In this document: piece after piece, positions 1 through 9,187 of the stretch | Layout: each line of letters opens with the position of its first letter | Numbering within the stretch: position 1 is the first letter of the stretch | Translations under genes and position numbers: made by a program | NCBI GenBank assembly: GCA_040877415.1 | Contig: JBBDNV010000096.1 | Location: 1 to 23,353 of the forward strand | Direction: 5' to 3' | Source of the DNA: JBBDNV01 sp040877415 | GTDB taxonomy: Bacteria > Planctomycetota > Planctomycetia > Pirellulales > PALSA-1355 | Length of the DNA: 23,353 nucleotides | The notes under the pieces: model-generated | The model's input: only the letters and a program-made list of their open reading frames with translations | What the model was told of the DNA's origin: nothing | The model's database searches: none

Positions 1-15
1 GCCCTCTGCCTTCAT

Positions 16-62
16 CCTTCTGCCTTCTGCCTTCTGCCTTCTGCCTTCTGCCTTCTGCCTTC
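16..62. repeat. Heptamer tandem repeat (CCTTCTG)n
   Basis: Six perfect copies of the 7-bp unit CCTTCTG run from 16 to 57, with a partial copy after them and degenerate CTTCATCC variants on both sides. The tract ends 10 bp before the stop codon of the zinc-ribbon gene. A related stretch, CTTCTGCCTTCATCCTTCT, recurs at 14865-14883. It is a polypyrimidine microsatellite-like tract with no coding potential that I trust. Confidence 0.9.
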
Positions 63-71
63 ATCCTTCCG

Positions 72-545
72 TCATCCTTCCCTCGAGCGGCAATTCGGAC
101 AAATCATCACATAGCGCGTCACGCCGCGCCGGCTCTGCCGCATCGTCATGACGCTTCCGCAGCGCGGGCAATACTCGGCCGGCGCCACCGTCTCGCCGCG
201 GTCGCTTTTGGCCTGGCAATCGACGCACAGGCGCGTCTCGGGAAAAACTTCGAGCCGCTCGCGCGCGATTCTGCGGCCGCAGCCTTCGCATTTGCGGGCC
301 ATTCCCCAGGCTTCGTCATCCTCATCGTCCGCGGCGCCGGTCGAAAGCCCAAAGGCGCCGCACTGGGGACACGCAAACCGCGGGGCAGCCGCGCGAAACA
401 GCTCCGGCAGCAATTCCGGCTCGGGCGCCGCGTCGCGGCGCACCATCTTCACCGTCCGCAGCCACTGGACCATTTGCGCCGGACCGCAAATCGTTTGCCA
501 ATGACACTTCGGGCACTCAAGTTTAACCGTTGGCTGCAAATCCAT
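72..545 (-). CDS. Zinc-ribbon protein with DksA/TraR-like Cys4 motif
   Basis: This encodes 157 aa. I chose the ATG at 545 (MDLQPTV); a longer reading to 686 would cross the promoter region of the divergent gene. Cysteine pairs are at residues 11/14, 59/62, 86/89 with 107/110, and 126/129 with 149/152. They give a probable N-terminal zinc knuckle, a DksA/TraR-like finger (CEGCGRR...CVDCQ) and a C-terminal topoisomerase-like ribbon (CPRCG...CPNC). An acidic stretch (DDEDDE) lies at about 73-78. There is no signal peptide, so a cytosolic nucleic-acid- or protein-binding role is likely. The exact function is unknown and no single family fits the whole chain. Confidence 0.8.
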   Translation of the reverse strand: MDLQPTVKLECPKCHWQTICGPAQMVQWLRTVKMVRRDAAPEPELLPELFRAAAPRFACPQCGAFGLSTGAADDEDDEAWGMARKCEGCGRRIARERLEVFPETRLCVDCQAKSDRGETVAPAEYCPRCGSVMTMRQSRRGVTRYVMICPNCRSREG

Positions 546-581
546 ACTTTCCGTGAACAACGGCTGGCCGTTTGGCAGTAG

Positions 582-611
582 TTGGCGGCCGCGGTTTCGG
601 CTCATTATACT
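582..611 (+). promoter_or_regulatory. Probable sigma70-type promoter for the TIM-barrel gene
   Basis: TTGGCG (582-587), an 18-bp spacer and TATACT (606-611) lie 38 bp upstream of the start at 650. A Shine-Dalgarno-like AGGAG at 636-640 follows. The assignment is by consensus match only. Confidence 0.45.
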
Positions 612-649
612 TCTTGTTGCAACGTCGTGTCTCACAGGAGTCCCAACGA

Positions 650-1534
650 ATGAGTCTTCCCCGACGCACCTTTTTGGAATCGGCACTCGTGCTGGCCGGC
701 GGCGCCGCTTTTTCGGCCAAGCGCACGGCGGCGGCCGACGATTTTTCCACGCTCGGAAAAACGCCGCACACGAAGTTTGCCGTGAACGTCGAGATGTGGT
801 GGAGCAAGCTGCCGTTTATCGAGCGGCTGAAAAACGCGGCCGCGCTCGGCTTTCCGGCCGTCGAGTTCTGGCCGTACGAGGGCAAGGACATCGACGCCGT
901 GGCCCGCGCGTGCGGCGAGTTGAACCTCGAAATCGCCCAGTTCACTGCCTGGGGATTCACTCCCGGCATGAACGATCTCAAGAATCATGACCGCCTGGTG
1001 AAAAAAATCGAAGAATCGTGCCAGATTGCCAGGCGGCTCAAGTGCCCGATGATGACCGTCGTGGGCGGAAACGACCAGCGCGGCATGACGCAGGCCCAGA
1101 TGCACGAAAACATCATCACGGGCTTGAAAAGGATCGCGCCGATCGCCGGGGAGCACGAAGTGATACTGATCCTCGAGTCGATGAACATCCGCGTTGATCA
1201 CAAGGGGCACTGCTTGTACGGATCGCCCGACGCGGTGCGCATCTGCCGCGAGGTGAACTCGAAGTTTGTGAAGATCAATTGGGACCTGTACCACATGCAG
1301 ATCAGCGAAGGCGACTTGTGCGGCCATCTCAAGGACGGATTTGACCAGGTCGGCTACCTGCAACTGGCCGATCATCCCGGCCGCCACGAACCCGGTACGG
1401 GCGAAATCCACTATCCGCGCGTCCTTCGGCAAGCCTACGAGCTTGGGTATCGCGGCTACGTGGGCCTGGAATGCACCCCCGCCACCACCGAGCTGGCCGC
1501 CGCCCAGGCCGTCGCCAAAGCCGACGTGTGGTAA
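650..1534 (+). CDS. Tat-exported sugar phosphate isomerase/epimerase (hydroxypyruvate-isomerase-like TIM barrel)
   Basis: This encodes 294 aa. The ATG at 650 has AGGAG ten bases upstream; an upstream ATG at 572 lacks this support. The N-terminus (PRRTFLESALVLAGGAA) is a twin-arginine signal, so the folded protein is probably exported to the periplasm. The rest matches the AP-endonuclease-2/xylose-isomerase-like TIM barrel of hydroxypyruvate isomerases. Expected metal and catalytic residues are in ILESMN, NWDLYHMQ, LADHPGRHEPGTGE and VGLECTP. Its substrate is probably a small sugar, keto-acid or cyclitol. Planctomycetes carry many such exported paralogues, often with Gfo/Idh/MocA enzymes like the one at 4310. 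It is convergent with the threonine-synthase-like gene, separated by 50 bp. Confidence 0.88.
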   Translation: MSLPRRTFLESALVLAGGAAFSAKRTAAADDFSTLGKTPHTKFAVNVEMWWSKLPFIERLKNAAALGFPAVEFWPYEGKDIDAVARACGELNLEIAQFTAWGFTPGMNDLKNHDRLVKKIEESCQIARRLKCPMMTVVGGNDQRGMTQAQMHENIITGLKRIAPIAGEHEVILILESMNIRVDHKGHCLYGSPDAVRICREVNSKFVKINWDLYHMQISEGDLCGHLKDGFDQVGYLQLADHPGRHEPGTGEIHYPRVLRQAYELGYRGYVGLECTPATTELAAAQAVAKADVW

Positions 1535-1584
1535 AGCCCATGGGGTTGGGAGCTGGCTTTCGCTCGTTCGCGTCGTGCCGACGA

Positions 1585-2820
<1,236 letters not shown>

Positions 2821-2829
2821 TTGGGCGCC

Positions 2830-2859
2830 AGTGTACCACCAATTCGCCGACGTTCTCAA
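2830..2859 (-). promoter_or_regulatory. Probable promoter giving a (near-)leaderless threonine-synthase mRNA
   Basis: On the minus strand TTGAGA (2854-2859), an 18-bp spacer and TACACT (2830-2835) lie directly before the ATG at 2820. Transcription would start about 2823, leaving only a few untranslated bases, which agrees with the absence of a ribosome-binding site. Confidence 0.4.
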
Positions 2860-2947
2860 TGTCCCCGCCGCGGTGGCAGGCAACGATTCGCGCGGGTAGA
2901 CTGTGTCTCGTTCAAGGAGTCAAGCGACCTTCTCCAGGAGCCGACCC

Positions 2948-4084
2948 ATGAGCATCGCCGTCGCGCTAAATCGCGTCTTCTTGGGACTGATTGCCGTCCT
3001 TGGGGCTATCAGCGCAGCGCTCGACCCAAATGCGGCGCTTGCCGAACAGGCGGATCCGGAGCGCCATTTTCTCTACGTTGCCGTGCCAGGGGTGCGCGAT
3101 TATCTCGAATACGGCGGGCACGGGTTGCTCGTGTTCGATATCGACAACGATCACAAATTCGTCAAGCGCATCGGCACGGCCGGTCTCGGCGACACGGGCA
3201 AGCCGCTTAACGTCAAGGGCATCTGCGGCTGCGCCGAAACCGGACGCATCTATATCAGCACCGTCAAGCAGTTGATGTGTCTCGACATCGGATCCGAGAA
3301 AATCTTATGGGAACGCCCGTACGACGCCGGCTGTGACCGGATGTCGATCACCCCCGACGGCAAGACCATCTACCTGCCGTCGTTCGAAGGCCCACATTGG
3401 TACGTCGTCAATGCGCTCGACGGCTCGGTCCTCCGCAAGATCGTGAGAGATTCCGGGGCCCATAACACGGTTTGCGGGCTGTCGAGCAAGAGCGCCTACC
3501 TGGCCGGGTTGAAGTCGCCCCTGTTGACGATTGCCGACACGTCGGACCACAGCGTGCGCACGGTCGGGCCCTTCAGCGCCAGCATCCGCCCCTTTACGGT
3601 CGATGGCCGCGAAACACGGTGCTACGTCACCGTCAACGAGCTTTTGGGTTTCGAAATCGGCGACTTGCGTTCCGGCCAGAAGCTGTACAGCGTCGCCGTC
3701 CATGGGTTTGAGAAGGGGCCGGTCAAGCGCCACGGATGCCCCAGCCACGGGATCGCGCTGGCGCCTGATGAAAAGGAGCTGTGGGTGACCGACGCCCACA
3801 ACCAGCGCCTGCACGTCTTCGACAACACGGTCACCCCGCCCAAGCAGATGGAAAGCATCCCCTTGCGCGACGAGCCGGGCTGGGTCACCGTCAGCCTTGA
3901 CGGCAAATTCGTCTATCCGTCAACGGGCGACGTGATTCTCGCGGCCTCGCGCAAGATCGTGGCCGAACTGACCGACGAAAACGGCCGCGCGGTGCAAAGC
4001 GAAAAAATGATTGAAGTTCACCTGCGCGGCCGGAAAGCGGTGCGCCTGGGCGACCAGTTCGGCATCGGCCGAAGAACCAATTAG
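2948..4084 (+). CDS. Secreted YncE/YVTN-like beta-propeller protein
   Basis: This encodes 378 aa. The ATG at 2948 has AGGAG at 2936-2940. A hydrophobic signal segment (residues about 9-30, VFLGLIAVLGAISAALD) precedes a chain with repeated blade-like segments: LLVFDIDNDHKFVKRI, GRIYISTVKQLMCLDIGSEKILWE, MSITPDGKTIYLPSF, LAPDEKELWVTDAHNQRLHVFD and VTVSLDGKFVYPSTGDV. This is the pattern of the YVTN/YncE or lactonase-like beta-propeller, expected outside the cytoplasm. No catalytic signature is evident; it could bind a ligand or surface polymer. The gene ends directly against a CCCCCGGC hairpin. Confidence 0.8.
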   Translation: MSIAVALNRVFLGLIAVLGAISAALDPNAALAEQADPERHFLYVAVPGVRDYLEYGGHGLLVFDIDNDHKFVKRIGTAGLGDTGKPLNVKGICGCAETGRIYISTVKQLMCLDIGSEKILWERPYDAGCDRMSITPDGKTIYLPSFEGPHWYVVNALDGSVLRKIVRDSGAHNTVCGLSSKSAYLAGLKSPLLTIADTSDHSVRTVGPFSASIRPFTVDGRETRCYVTVNELLGFEIGDLRSGQKLYSVAVHGFEKGPVKRHGCPSHGIALAPDEKELWVTDAHNQRLHVFDNTVTPPKQMESIPLRDEPGWVTVSLDGKFVYPSTGDVILAASRKIVAELTDENGRAVQSEKMIEVHLRGRKAVRLGDQFGIGRRTN

Positions 4085-4177
4085 CCCCCGGCAAAGCCGG
4101 GGGATTCTTGGTAGGGGATTTCATTGCGGCAGGATGGATCGCGCGTACCATGCGCGATCCCCCGGCAAAGCCGGGGG
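4085..4177. repeat. REP-like composite: two CCCCCGGCaaaGCCGGGGG hairpins around a third palindrome
   Basis: Two identical 19-nt hairpins (8-bp stems, AAA loop) lie at 4085-4103 and 4159-4177. Between them, at 4136-4160, is a third inverted repeat with arms GGATCGCGC and GCGCGATCC and a 7-nt spacer. The first hairpin begins right after the stop codon of the beta-propeller gene and could end its transcript, although no T-run follows. The layout resembles a bacterial interspersed mosaic element. Confidence 0.75.
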
Positions 4178-4309
4178 CTAACGAGCGAAATCGTCGTCAG
4201 CCGGATGAAGCGCCAGGATGATCCACTGGTTGCCGGCCCGGCGGTCAACTAAACTGAAGCGTCTTACCAACCATCCCGCCCGTTACGCTTGATAGGAGAG
4301 AAGCTCCCG

Positions 4310-5692
4310 ATGAGCGAACAATCGTCCCAAACCAGCTCGCGACGCGCATTCCTGAAGAATTCCGGCCGCATGGCGGCGGCCACGACCTTGGCCTCGATGG
4401 CGGTTCCCAGAGTGCACGCCGCCTCTGACAGCACGATTCAACTGGCGCTGGTCGGTTGCGGCGGCCGCGGCGGCGGCGCGACCGACAACGCGCTGTCGAT
4501 CGAAAAAGGACCGATGAAGTTGGTGGCCATGGCCGACGTCTTCCAGGATCGCCTGGATGGCGCTTATAACGCGCTGGCCAAACGGCACACCGCGAAGGTC
4601 GACGTCCCGAGCGATCGCCAGTTCATCGGCTTCGACGCCTACCGGAAAGCCATCGACTGCCTGCGCGCGGGCGACGTGGCCATCTTCGCCACCCCGCCCG
4701 CGTTTCGGTGGGTCCACTTTACCTACGCCATTGAAAAAGGCATCCACGTGTTCATGGAAAAGCCGATCGCGGTCGACGGACCGAGCGCCCGCAGGATGTT
4801 CACCCTGGCGGACGAAGCGGCCGCGAAGAACCTGAAGGTCGGCGTGGGGCTGATGTGCCGCCACTGCCGCGCGCGGGGGGAACTTTTTGATCGCATCCAG
4901 AGCGGCGAAATCGGGCAAATCACCATGCTGCGCGCCTACCGCATGCACCCGCCCGTCGGCTCGGCGTTCACCGGGCCCCGCGCGAGCGACCAGAACGAGC
5001 TGATGTGGCAAATCAAGAACTTTCACAGCTTCCTGTGGGCCAGCGGCGGCTGCTACAGCGACTTTTACATCCACCACATCGACGAATGCTGCTGGATGAA
5101 GAACGCCTGGCCGGTAAAGGCCCAGGCACTGGGCGGCCGCCACTATCGCGGCGACAACATCGACCAGAATCTCGACACCTACGCCGTCGAATACACGTTC
5201 GACGACGGCACGAAGCTGTGGCTCGACGGGCGCGTGATGACCGGCTGCCACCAGGAGTTCGCCAGTTACGCGCACGGCATCAAGGGCTCGGCGCACATTT
5301 CCGGTCCGAGCGGCCACGCTCCGGCCAAGTGCAAAATTTTCAACGATCAGAAAATCCTGCGCCGCGGCGGCGACGTGGCCTGGGCGTATCCCGATCCGGA
5401 GCCGAGTCCCTACCTGCTGGAATGGGAAGACTTGATCGACGCGGTCCGCCAGGACAAGTCGTACAACGAAGTCCCCCGCGGCACGCAAGCCAGCCTCGTC
5501 ACGGCCATGGGACGCATGGCCGCGCACACCGGCCGCGAGGTGACGTATGACGAGATGCTCAACTGCGAGCACGAATTCGCGCCCGGCGTTGACAAGCTCG
5601 TGCTCGACGGCACCGCTCCGATTCAGGCCGATTCCGCAGGAAAGTATCCCATTCCGCAGCCGGGCATCACGACGAACCGCGAATACGCCTGA
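4310..5692 (+). CDS. Tat-exported Gfo/Idh/MocA family oxidoreductase
   Basis: This encodes 460 aa. The ATG at 4310 has AGGAG at 4294-4298. The N-terminus carries a twin-arginine signal (SSRRAFLKN, residues 9-17) followed by an Ala-rich hydrophobic stretch. The Rossmann nucleotide-binding motif is LALVGCGGRGGG (about 45-56), and the family EKP motif is at 150-152. The C-terminal alpha/beta domain is typical of glucose-fructose oxidoreductase/inositol-dehydrogenase-type enzymes that oxidise or epimerise sugars with NAD(P). Export with bound cofactor would fit Tat. The substrate is not predictable. It stands alone after 132 bp of repeat-derived and plain spacer DNA. Confidence 0.9.
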   Translation: MSEQSSQTSSRRAFLKNSGRMAAATTLASMAVPRVHAASDSTIQLALVGCGGRGGGATDNALSIEKGPMKLVAMADVFQDRLDGAYNALAKRHTAKVDVPSDRQFIGFDAYRKAIDCLRAGDVAIFATPPAFRWVHFTYAIEKGIHVFMEKPIAVDGPSARRMFTLADEAAAKNLKVGVGLMCRHCRARGELFDRIQSGEIGQITMLRAYRMHPPVGSAFTGPRASDQNELMWQIKNFHSFLWASGGCYSDFYIHHIDECCWMKNAWPVKAQALGGRHYRGDNIDQNLDTYAVEYTFDDGTKLWLDGRVMTGCHQEFASYAHGIKGSAHISGPSGHAPAKCKIFNDQKILRRGGDVAWAYPDPEPSPYLLEWEDLIDAVRQDKSYNEVPRGTQASLVTAMGRMAAHTGREVTYDEMLNCEHEFAPGVDKLVLDGTAPIQADSAGKYPIPQPGITTNREYA

Positions 5693-5791
5693 CGCTAAGT
5701 CATGGCTGTTACAGCACTTAGGGAGACTATTTTCGTCAGACGAAGGATTTGGCGGGGCCCGTCGCTTGGGTGTGCCAAGGAATTCTGGCAG

Positions 5792-5849
5792 GTAGCTGAG
5801 TTCGCAAGAACTCAGATGATTCAGGCTGAATTCTTGCGAATCCAGCTAC
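5792..5849. repeat. REP-like inverted repeat in the 291-bp gap before the FG-GAP gene
   Basis: Two inverted REP-like units face each other. The first is GTAGCTGAGTTCGCAAGAAC with its continuation to 5815; the second (5826-5849) is its near reverse complement ending in CCAGCTAC. The first unit alone folds into CTGAGTTC-GCAA-GAACTCAG (5796-5815), an 8-bp stem closed by a GNRA tetraloop. Nothing else is recognised between 5693 and 5983 apart from a weak TATAAC at 5915-5920. Confidence 0.75.
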
Positions 5850-5983
5850 ACACGCCATAGAAACTTGCCACACACTGTCGCTTGAGCCGTTAGGGGTCTC
5901 TCGACGCGATCGTGTATAACACCCGTATACCGGCATCGGGCCGCACATGGCCAGGGCATACCTACGCACGAGGGGACAGTGAA

Positions 5984-7189
5984 ATGAAACCACAATGGCT
6001 CTTTCCAGTTTTACTTTTCTGCGGAATTGCCGTCTCGAGGGCTGCGGAGTTCGAAAGCCCGCTGCGCCTGGAAGCGGCGGGCGCGGCAGTTCGCGTTGAA
6101 AGCCCCGGCTACGCCGCGCCGTGTTGGGCCGACATCGACGGCGACGGCAAAAAGGATCTACTCGTCGGACAGTTCAACCAGGGAAAGATTCGCATCTTCA
6201 AGAATCTTGGCGACGGCAAGCTGGCGGCGGGCGATTGGCTGAAGGCCGAAGGCGACGTGGCCGAGGTGCCCGGAGTCTGGTGATGCACCAGCTCCACTCC
6301 ACAGTTTGTGGATCTAAACGCTGACGGCTACGGCGACCTTCTTTCGGGCTCCTACTCCCGCCAAAGTCAACCCATGGCGGGGTTGTTTCAAGTTCTCTGG
6401 GGTCAGTCGAACGGCACCTTCAAGAAGGCCGAAACGCTGGGCGGCACGGATGGCGAGCCGCTCATCATCCCGGTCGAGAATCGCGACAAGAATCCCGAAG
6501 CCTGGATCGAAAACATCTGCACCAGGCCTACGGCGGTCGATTGGGACGCGGATGGCGATCTGGATTTGGTCGTTGGCAATTTCCCCGGCACTTTTTACCT
6601 TTTCACCGGCGAAGGCGAAGGCCGCTTTCTGCCGATGGCCCAAATCATCAAGACCGGCGACAGGCCGCTTAAGGTCGATGGCCACCACAGCGACCCGTTC
6701 GTAGTGGACTGGGACAGCGACGGCGACCTCGACTTGCTCAGCGGATCGAGCAGCGGCGGAGTGCAGTGGGCCGAGAACGGCGCCGGACCGGGCAAGCCGC
6801 CGGAACTAAAACCGTTTCAAACCCTGATCGAGCCGGGCCCTCAATTCAAACCGGGACAAGCCCTCCGTGAAGACGATCTGACGGGCCCCGCCAGCTCGAC
6901 TCGCGTGTGGGTCGATGACGTCAATTCCGACGGCAAGCTCGACGTTCTCGTCGGCGACACGGTGACCCTCGTTTCCCCGGCCAAAGGTGTCAGCGAAGAG
7001 GAGTTGCAAAAGAAGTATGCAAAATGGCAGGAGGCTCTCGAAGTCGCATCTAAAGAACTGAATGGCCCCGCGGCGGACGAGACAAAGCGCAACGAGGCGC
7101 TGCGGAGCTTTCAGGACGTTTACCGGCAACGCGCCGATTTCATGCTCGAAGAACCGACCGGCTTCGTCTGGCTCTACCTGCGGAAATGA
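5984..7189 (+). CDS. FG-GAP/VCBS-repeat secreted protein interrupted by one in-frame TGA
   Basis: The reading frame runs from the ATG at 5984 (GAGGGGAC ahead of it; signal peptide MKPQWLFPVLLFCGIAVSRA) to the TGA at 7189, but codon 100 is TGA (6281-6283). The frame is the same on both sides, so this is not a frameshift. Five calcium-binding-type repeats are visible: DIDGDGKKDLLVG before the TGA, and DLNADGYGDLLSG, DWDADGDLDLVVG, DWDSDGDLDLLSG and DVNSDGKLDVLVG after it. This implies a seven-bladed integrin-like propeller exported by Sec. The context is GVW-TGA-CTSSTPQF; from memory, homologues have a Cys there (WCCTSS). It may be a nonsense mutation, an assembly error or selenocysteine. It is convergent with the protease gene, 28 bp apart. 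Confidence 0.8.
6289..6323 (+). promoter_or_regulatory. Hairpin just downstream of the in-frame TGA (SECIS-compatible)
   Basis: TCCACA-GTT-TGTGGA (6298-6312) forms a perfect 6-bp stem with a 3-nt loop starting with G. An outer CAGC/GCTG helix (6289-6292 with 6320-6323) lies below an internal loop. The loop begins 21 nt after the TGA. Known bacterial SECIS elements lie immediately downstream of UGA with a G early in the apical loop. The geometry fits, but short hairpins are common, so this is only a candidate. Confidence 0.3.
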
Positions 7190-7217
7190 CCGCCCAAGCG
7201 TGTTGCGAAGGCCCGCG

Positions 7218-8633
7218 CTACCTGGCGAACACAAATCTCATGCGTTCGAAGTCGATCGTCCACGAGGCGTACTGGCGCAGGAACTTGTGCGAAACGAGGC
7301 CGTCTTGAATGAAACCGTGTTCCCAATAAGTGGCCGGCGTCCGCGCGCCGAACTCCCCCAAAAGATCGGTCTGCACCAGTTCGCCGAGTGCCAGTTTCTT
7401 GATCGGAAACACCCCGCTCGCCCAGGCCCCACCGCCGCCGCCGGGACCCTCGGGCGGGCGCGTTTCCGGGATCGCGATGCCGGCGTACTGGAGCGTCTGC
7501 CGCGGCGCGCTTGCCGCCCCCTCGCTCGCTAGCCCCGAGTCGACAAAAAACGTCAGCCCATCGCGGTCATTCAGGCTGCCGCGGGCCATCATCATGTGCG
7601 TCGATTCGAGCGCGAAGGGCACCTCGACGACATCTTTGCCGTCGAGATCCTTCCGCAGTTGTTTTCGACCCGCCTCGCTCCGCTCGCGCAAGATCATTTG
7701 CGCGTGCTCGTAGTCGACCGTAGCCAGAAACTGCCGCAGGGCGGCCGTGCCGATGAAGCCGCCGATCGTGTACTTGCCGCCCTCAAAGCCAACCGAGAAT
7801 CGCTTGGTGGGCAGGGTCATGATCGGCACCTGTTTGATGGTGACCTCCCCCACGCGGACGGTATCGACCTTGGCGAACGCGAATTCGGCCAGCTTGCCGC
7901 CGCCGAACGCCCCCTTGGCCGTGGCCACCGCCTTGATGTTCAGCTCCGCGGCAATCTCCGGATCGAGGATGAACACGTCGGCGCCGGTATCGAAGATGAC
8001 CGTGACCGGCTTGCCGTTGAACTCGACCGAAAGCAAGGGCAGGGGATCGCTGATGAGAAACGGCACGCGTGCGACCCGCTCTTCGCCGGCCCACGAAAGC
8101 TGGTAGGGAGCCTGGTCAAAACTCTTCACCAATTCGAAATTCGGCAGCCGTACCGACGCGGGAAATGCAATCTCCTTGATCTTGTCGAACCGATTGGTCT
8201 GGTAATACACCATCGCCAGATTCACTTTGTCGCCGAGCTGCGCGGACGGTTTGCCCGATCCGGCGTCGATGAGTTGCTCGAAGGTCTTTGCCGCCAGATC
8301 ATAGCGGCCGATCAAATACGCCAGCCGCCCGGCAAGCGCGAGCGCCTCGCGGCGCGGCGCCGGACCTTTGGCCGGCGGCAGCACGGCATCCAGGGCCTTG
8401 CGAAATTCGCCCGACTGATAGAGCGCGCGTGCGTAATCCAGCCGGACGTCGTCGTCCTTGGGATCCTGGCGATGCGCCCGTTCGAGCTCTGCCAGCTCGC
8501 GCAGCAGAACGGCGCGGGTCCGGCCGCCGGATGGCTCCGCGGCGCGCGCCACCTTGACCACCAGCGCCGCTAGGGCCGCAATCATGGCCGCCAGGCAGGC
8601 GACGAGCGAGCATTTCGAGCGTGTGCGGGCCAT
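7218..8633 (-). CDS. Secreted TPR plus pepsin/retropepsin-like aspartic protease
   Basis: This encodes 471 aa. The ATG at 8633 has GAGGAG about 8 bases upstream. A signal peptide or anchor (LVACLAAMIAALAALVV, residues 10-26, ending near ARA-AEP) is followed by TPR-like helices (about 55-155, DYARALYQSGEFRKALDAVL). A two-lobed aspartic-protease region follows. The first catalytic motif is VIFDTGAD (D215-T-G), and the second is FFVDSGLA (D365-S-G) in the other lobe, as in clan AA. GGFIGTAALRQF (about 291-302) matches the ILG-type strand after the first motif. A periplasmic or cell-surface location is expected. The target is unknown. Confidence 0.85.
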   Translation of the reverse strand: MARTRSKCSLVACLAAMIAALAALVVKVARAAEPSGGRTRAVLLRELAELERAHRQDPKDDDVRLDYARALYQSGEFRKALDAVLPPAKGPAPRREALALAGRLAYLIGRYDLAAKTFEQLIDAGSGKPSAQLGDKVNLAMVYYQTNRFDKIKEIAFPASVRLPNFELVKSFDQAPYQLSWAGEERVARVPFLISDPLPLLSVEFNGKPVTVIFDTGADVFILDPEIAAELNIKAVATAKGAFGGGKLAEFAFAKVDTVRVGEVTIKQVPIMTLPTKRFSVGFEGGKYTIGGFIGTAALRQFLATVDYEHAQMILRERSEAGRKQLRKDLDGKDVVEVPFALESTHMMMARGSLNDRDGLTFFVDSGLASEGAASAPRQTLQYAGIAIPETRPPEGPGGGGGAWASGVFPIKKLALGELVQTDLLGEFGARTPATYWEHGFIQDGLVSHKFLRQYASWTIDFERMRFVFAR

Positions 8634-8795
8634 GTCGTGTCTCCTCGTGGGGCGAAATTGGCCGGGTCGTGGCCCACCCGGGCCTCGGAAAGTGGTCGTC
8701 GTCGGTGCACCTGAGTCAGTCGCCGCCGGGCGGGCGATCTTGGCCAAGCCCCCGCGGCATTAAGCCGTAGCCGGCACGCTCCGCCGTGCCGTCCG

Positions 8796-8970
8796 TTGAA
8801 TCCTGTTCATCCTGTTCATCCTGTCTGTTCTCCCCGTGTCTTCTTCGACAGGATGAACAGGATCGACAGGAACAAACAGCTCGACCCAGCATTCTTGCCG
8901 TCCGACGGGAACCCTTGAATCCTGTTAATCCTGTTAATCCTGTCTGTTCTCCCCGTGTTTTCTTTGGACA
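8796..8970. repeat. ATCCTGTTC-type dispersed repeat, left copy
   Basis: Tandem ATCCTGTTC/ATCCTGTTA units, TGTCTGTTCTCCCCGTGT and inverted GACAGGATGAACAGG blocks fill this part of the 554-bp gap between 8634 and 9187. The section 8867-8970 is a near copy, same length and orientation, of 14353-14456. No gene is supported in this gap. Cys-rich translations of the repeat are artefacts. Confidence 0.85.
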
Positions 8971-8982
8971 GGATGAACAGCC

Positions 8983-9005
8983 CGGTAGGTCAGGGCTTGC
9001 CCTGA
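8983..9005. repeat. Short palindromic repeat TCAGGGC-TT-GCCCTGA
   Basis: GTAGG then TCAGGGCTTGCCCTGA (7-bp stem) at 8985-9005 recurs in reverse orientation at 14249-14269, on the other side of the restriction-modification island. It looks like a small interspersed hairpin family. Confidence 0.6.
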
Positions 9006-9072
9006 AATCCTTGCTTCCTACCTCTCGCGGACTGAAATTGCCGGCGCCGTACTACATGCCGATATTCCGTCG

Positions 9073-9139
9073 CAGGCACGCTCCGCCGTGCCGTACGCCG
9101 CGCTTGCGACAAAGCCTACGGCACACAGCAGCGTGCCTG
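9073..9139. repeat. 67-bp palindromic-ended element (CAGGCACGCT...AGCGTGCCTG)
   Basis: Perfect 10-bp terminal inverted repeats at 9073-9082 and 9130-9139 enclose GCCGCGCTTGCGACAAAGCC. Related copies lie at 10092-10154 and 11221-11283, and a short relative (GGCACGCTCCGCCGTGCC) is at 8772-8789. It is non-coding and resembles a miniature interspersed repeat. Confidence 0.7.
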
Positions 9140-9187
9140 ATCGGTCGCGTGATTGCCGTCTTATCATGCACCGTCGTCAACTGGCCG

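Noticed and set aside
16..62. CRISPR array
   Set aside because: The repeat unit is 7 bp with no unique spacers.
4283..5572. 429-codon minus-strand ORF opposite the oxidoreductase
   Set aside because: It is an antisense shadow with Ala/Val/His-rich low-complexity translation and no family resemblance.
5984..7189. Two separate genes or a frameshift at 6283
   Set aside because: Both halves are in one frame, the second half has no RBS or signal peptide, and the FG-GAP repeats continue across the TGA.
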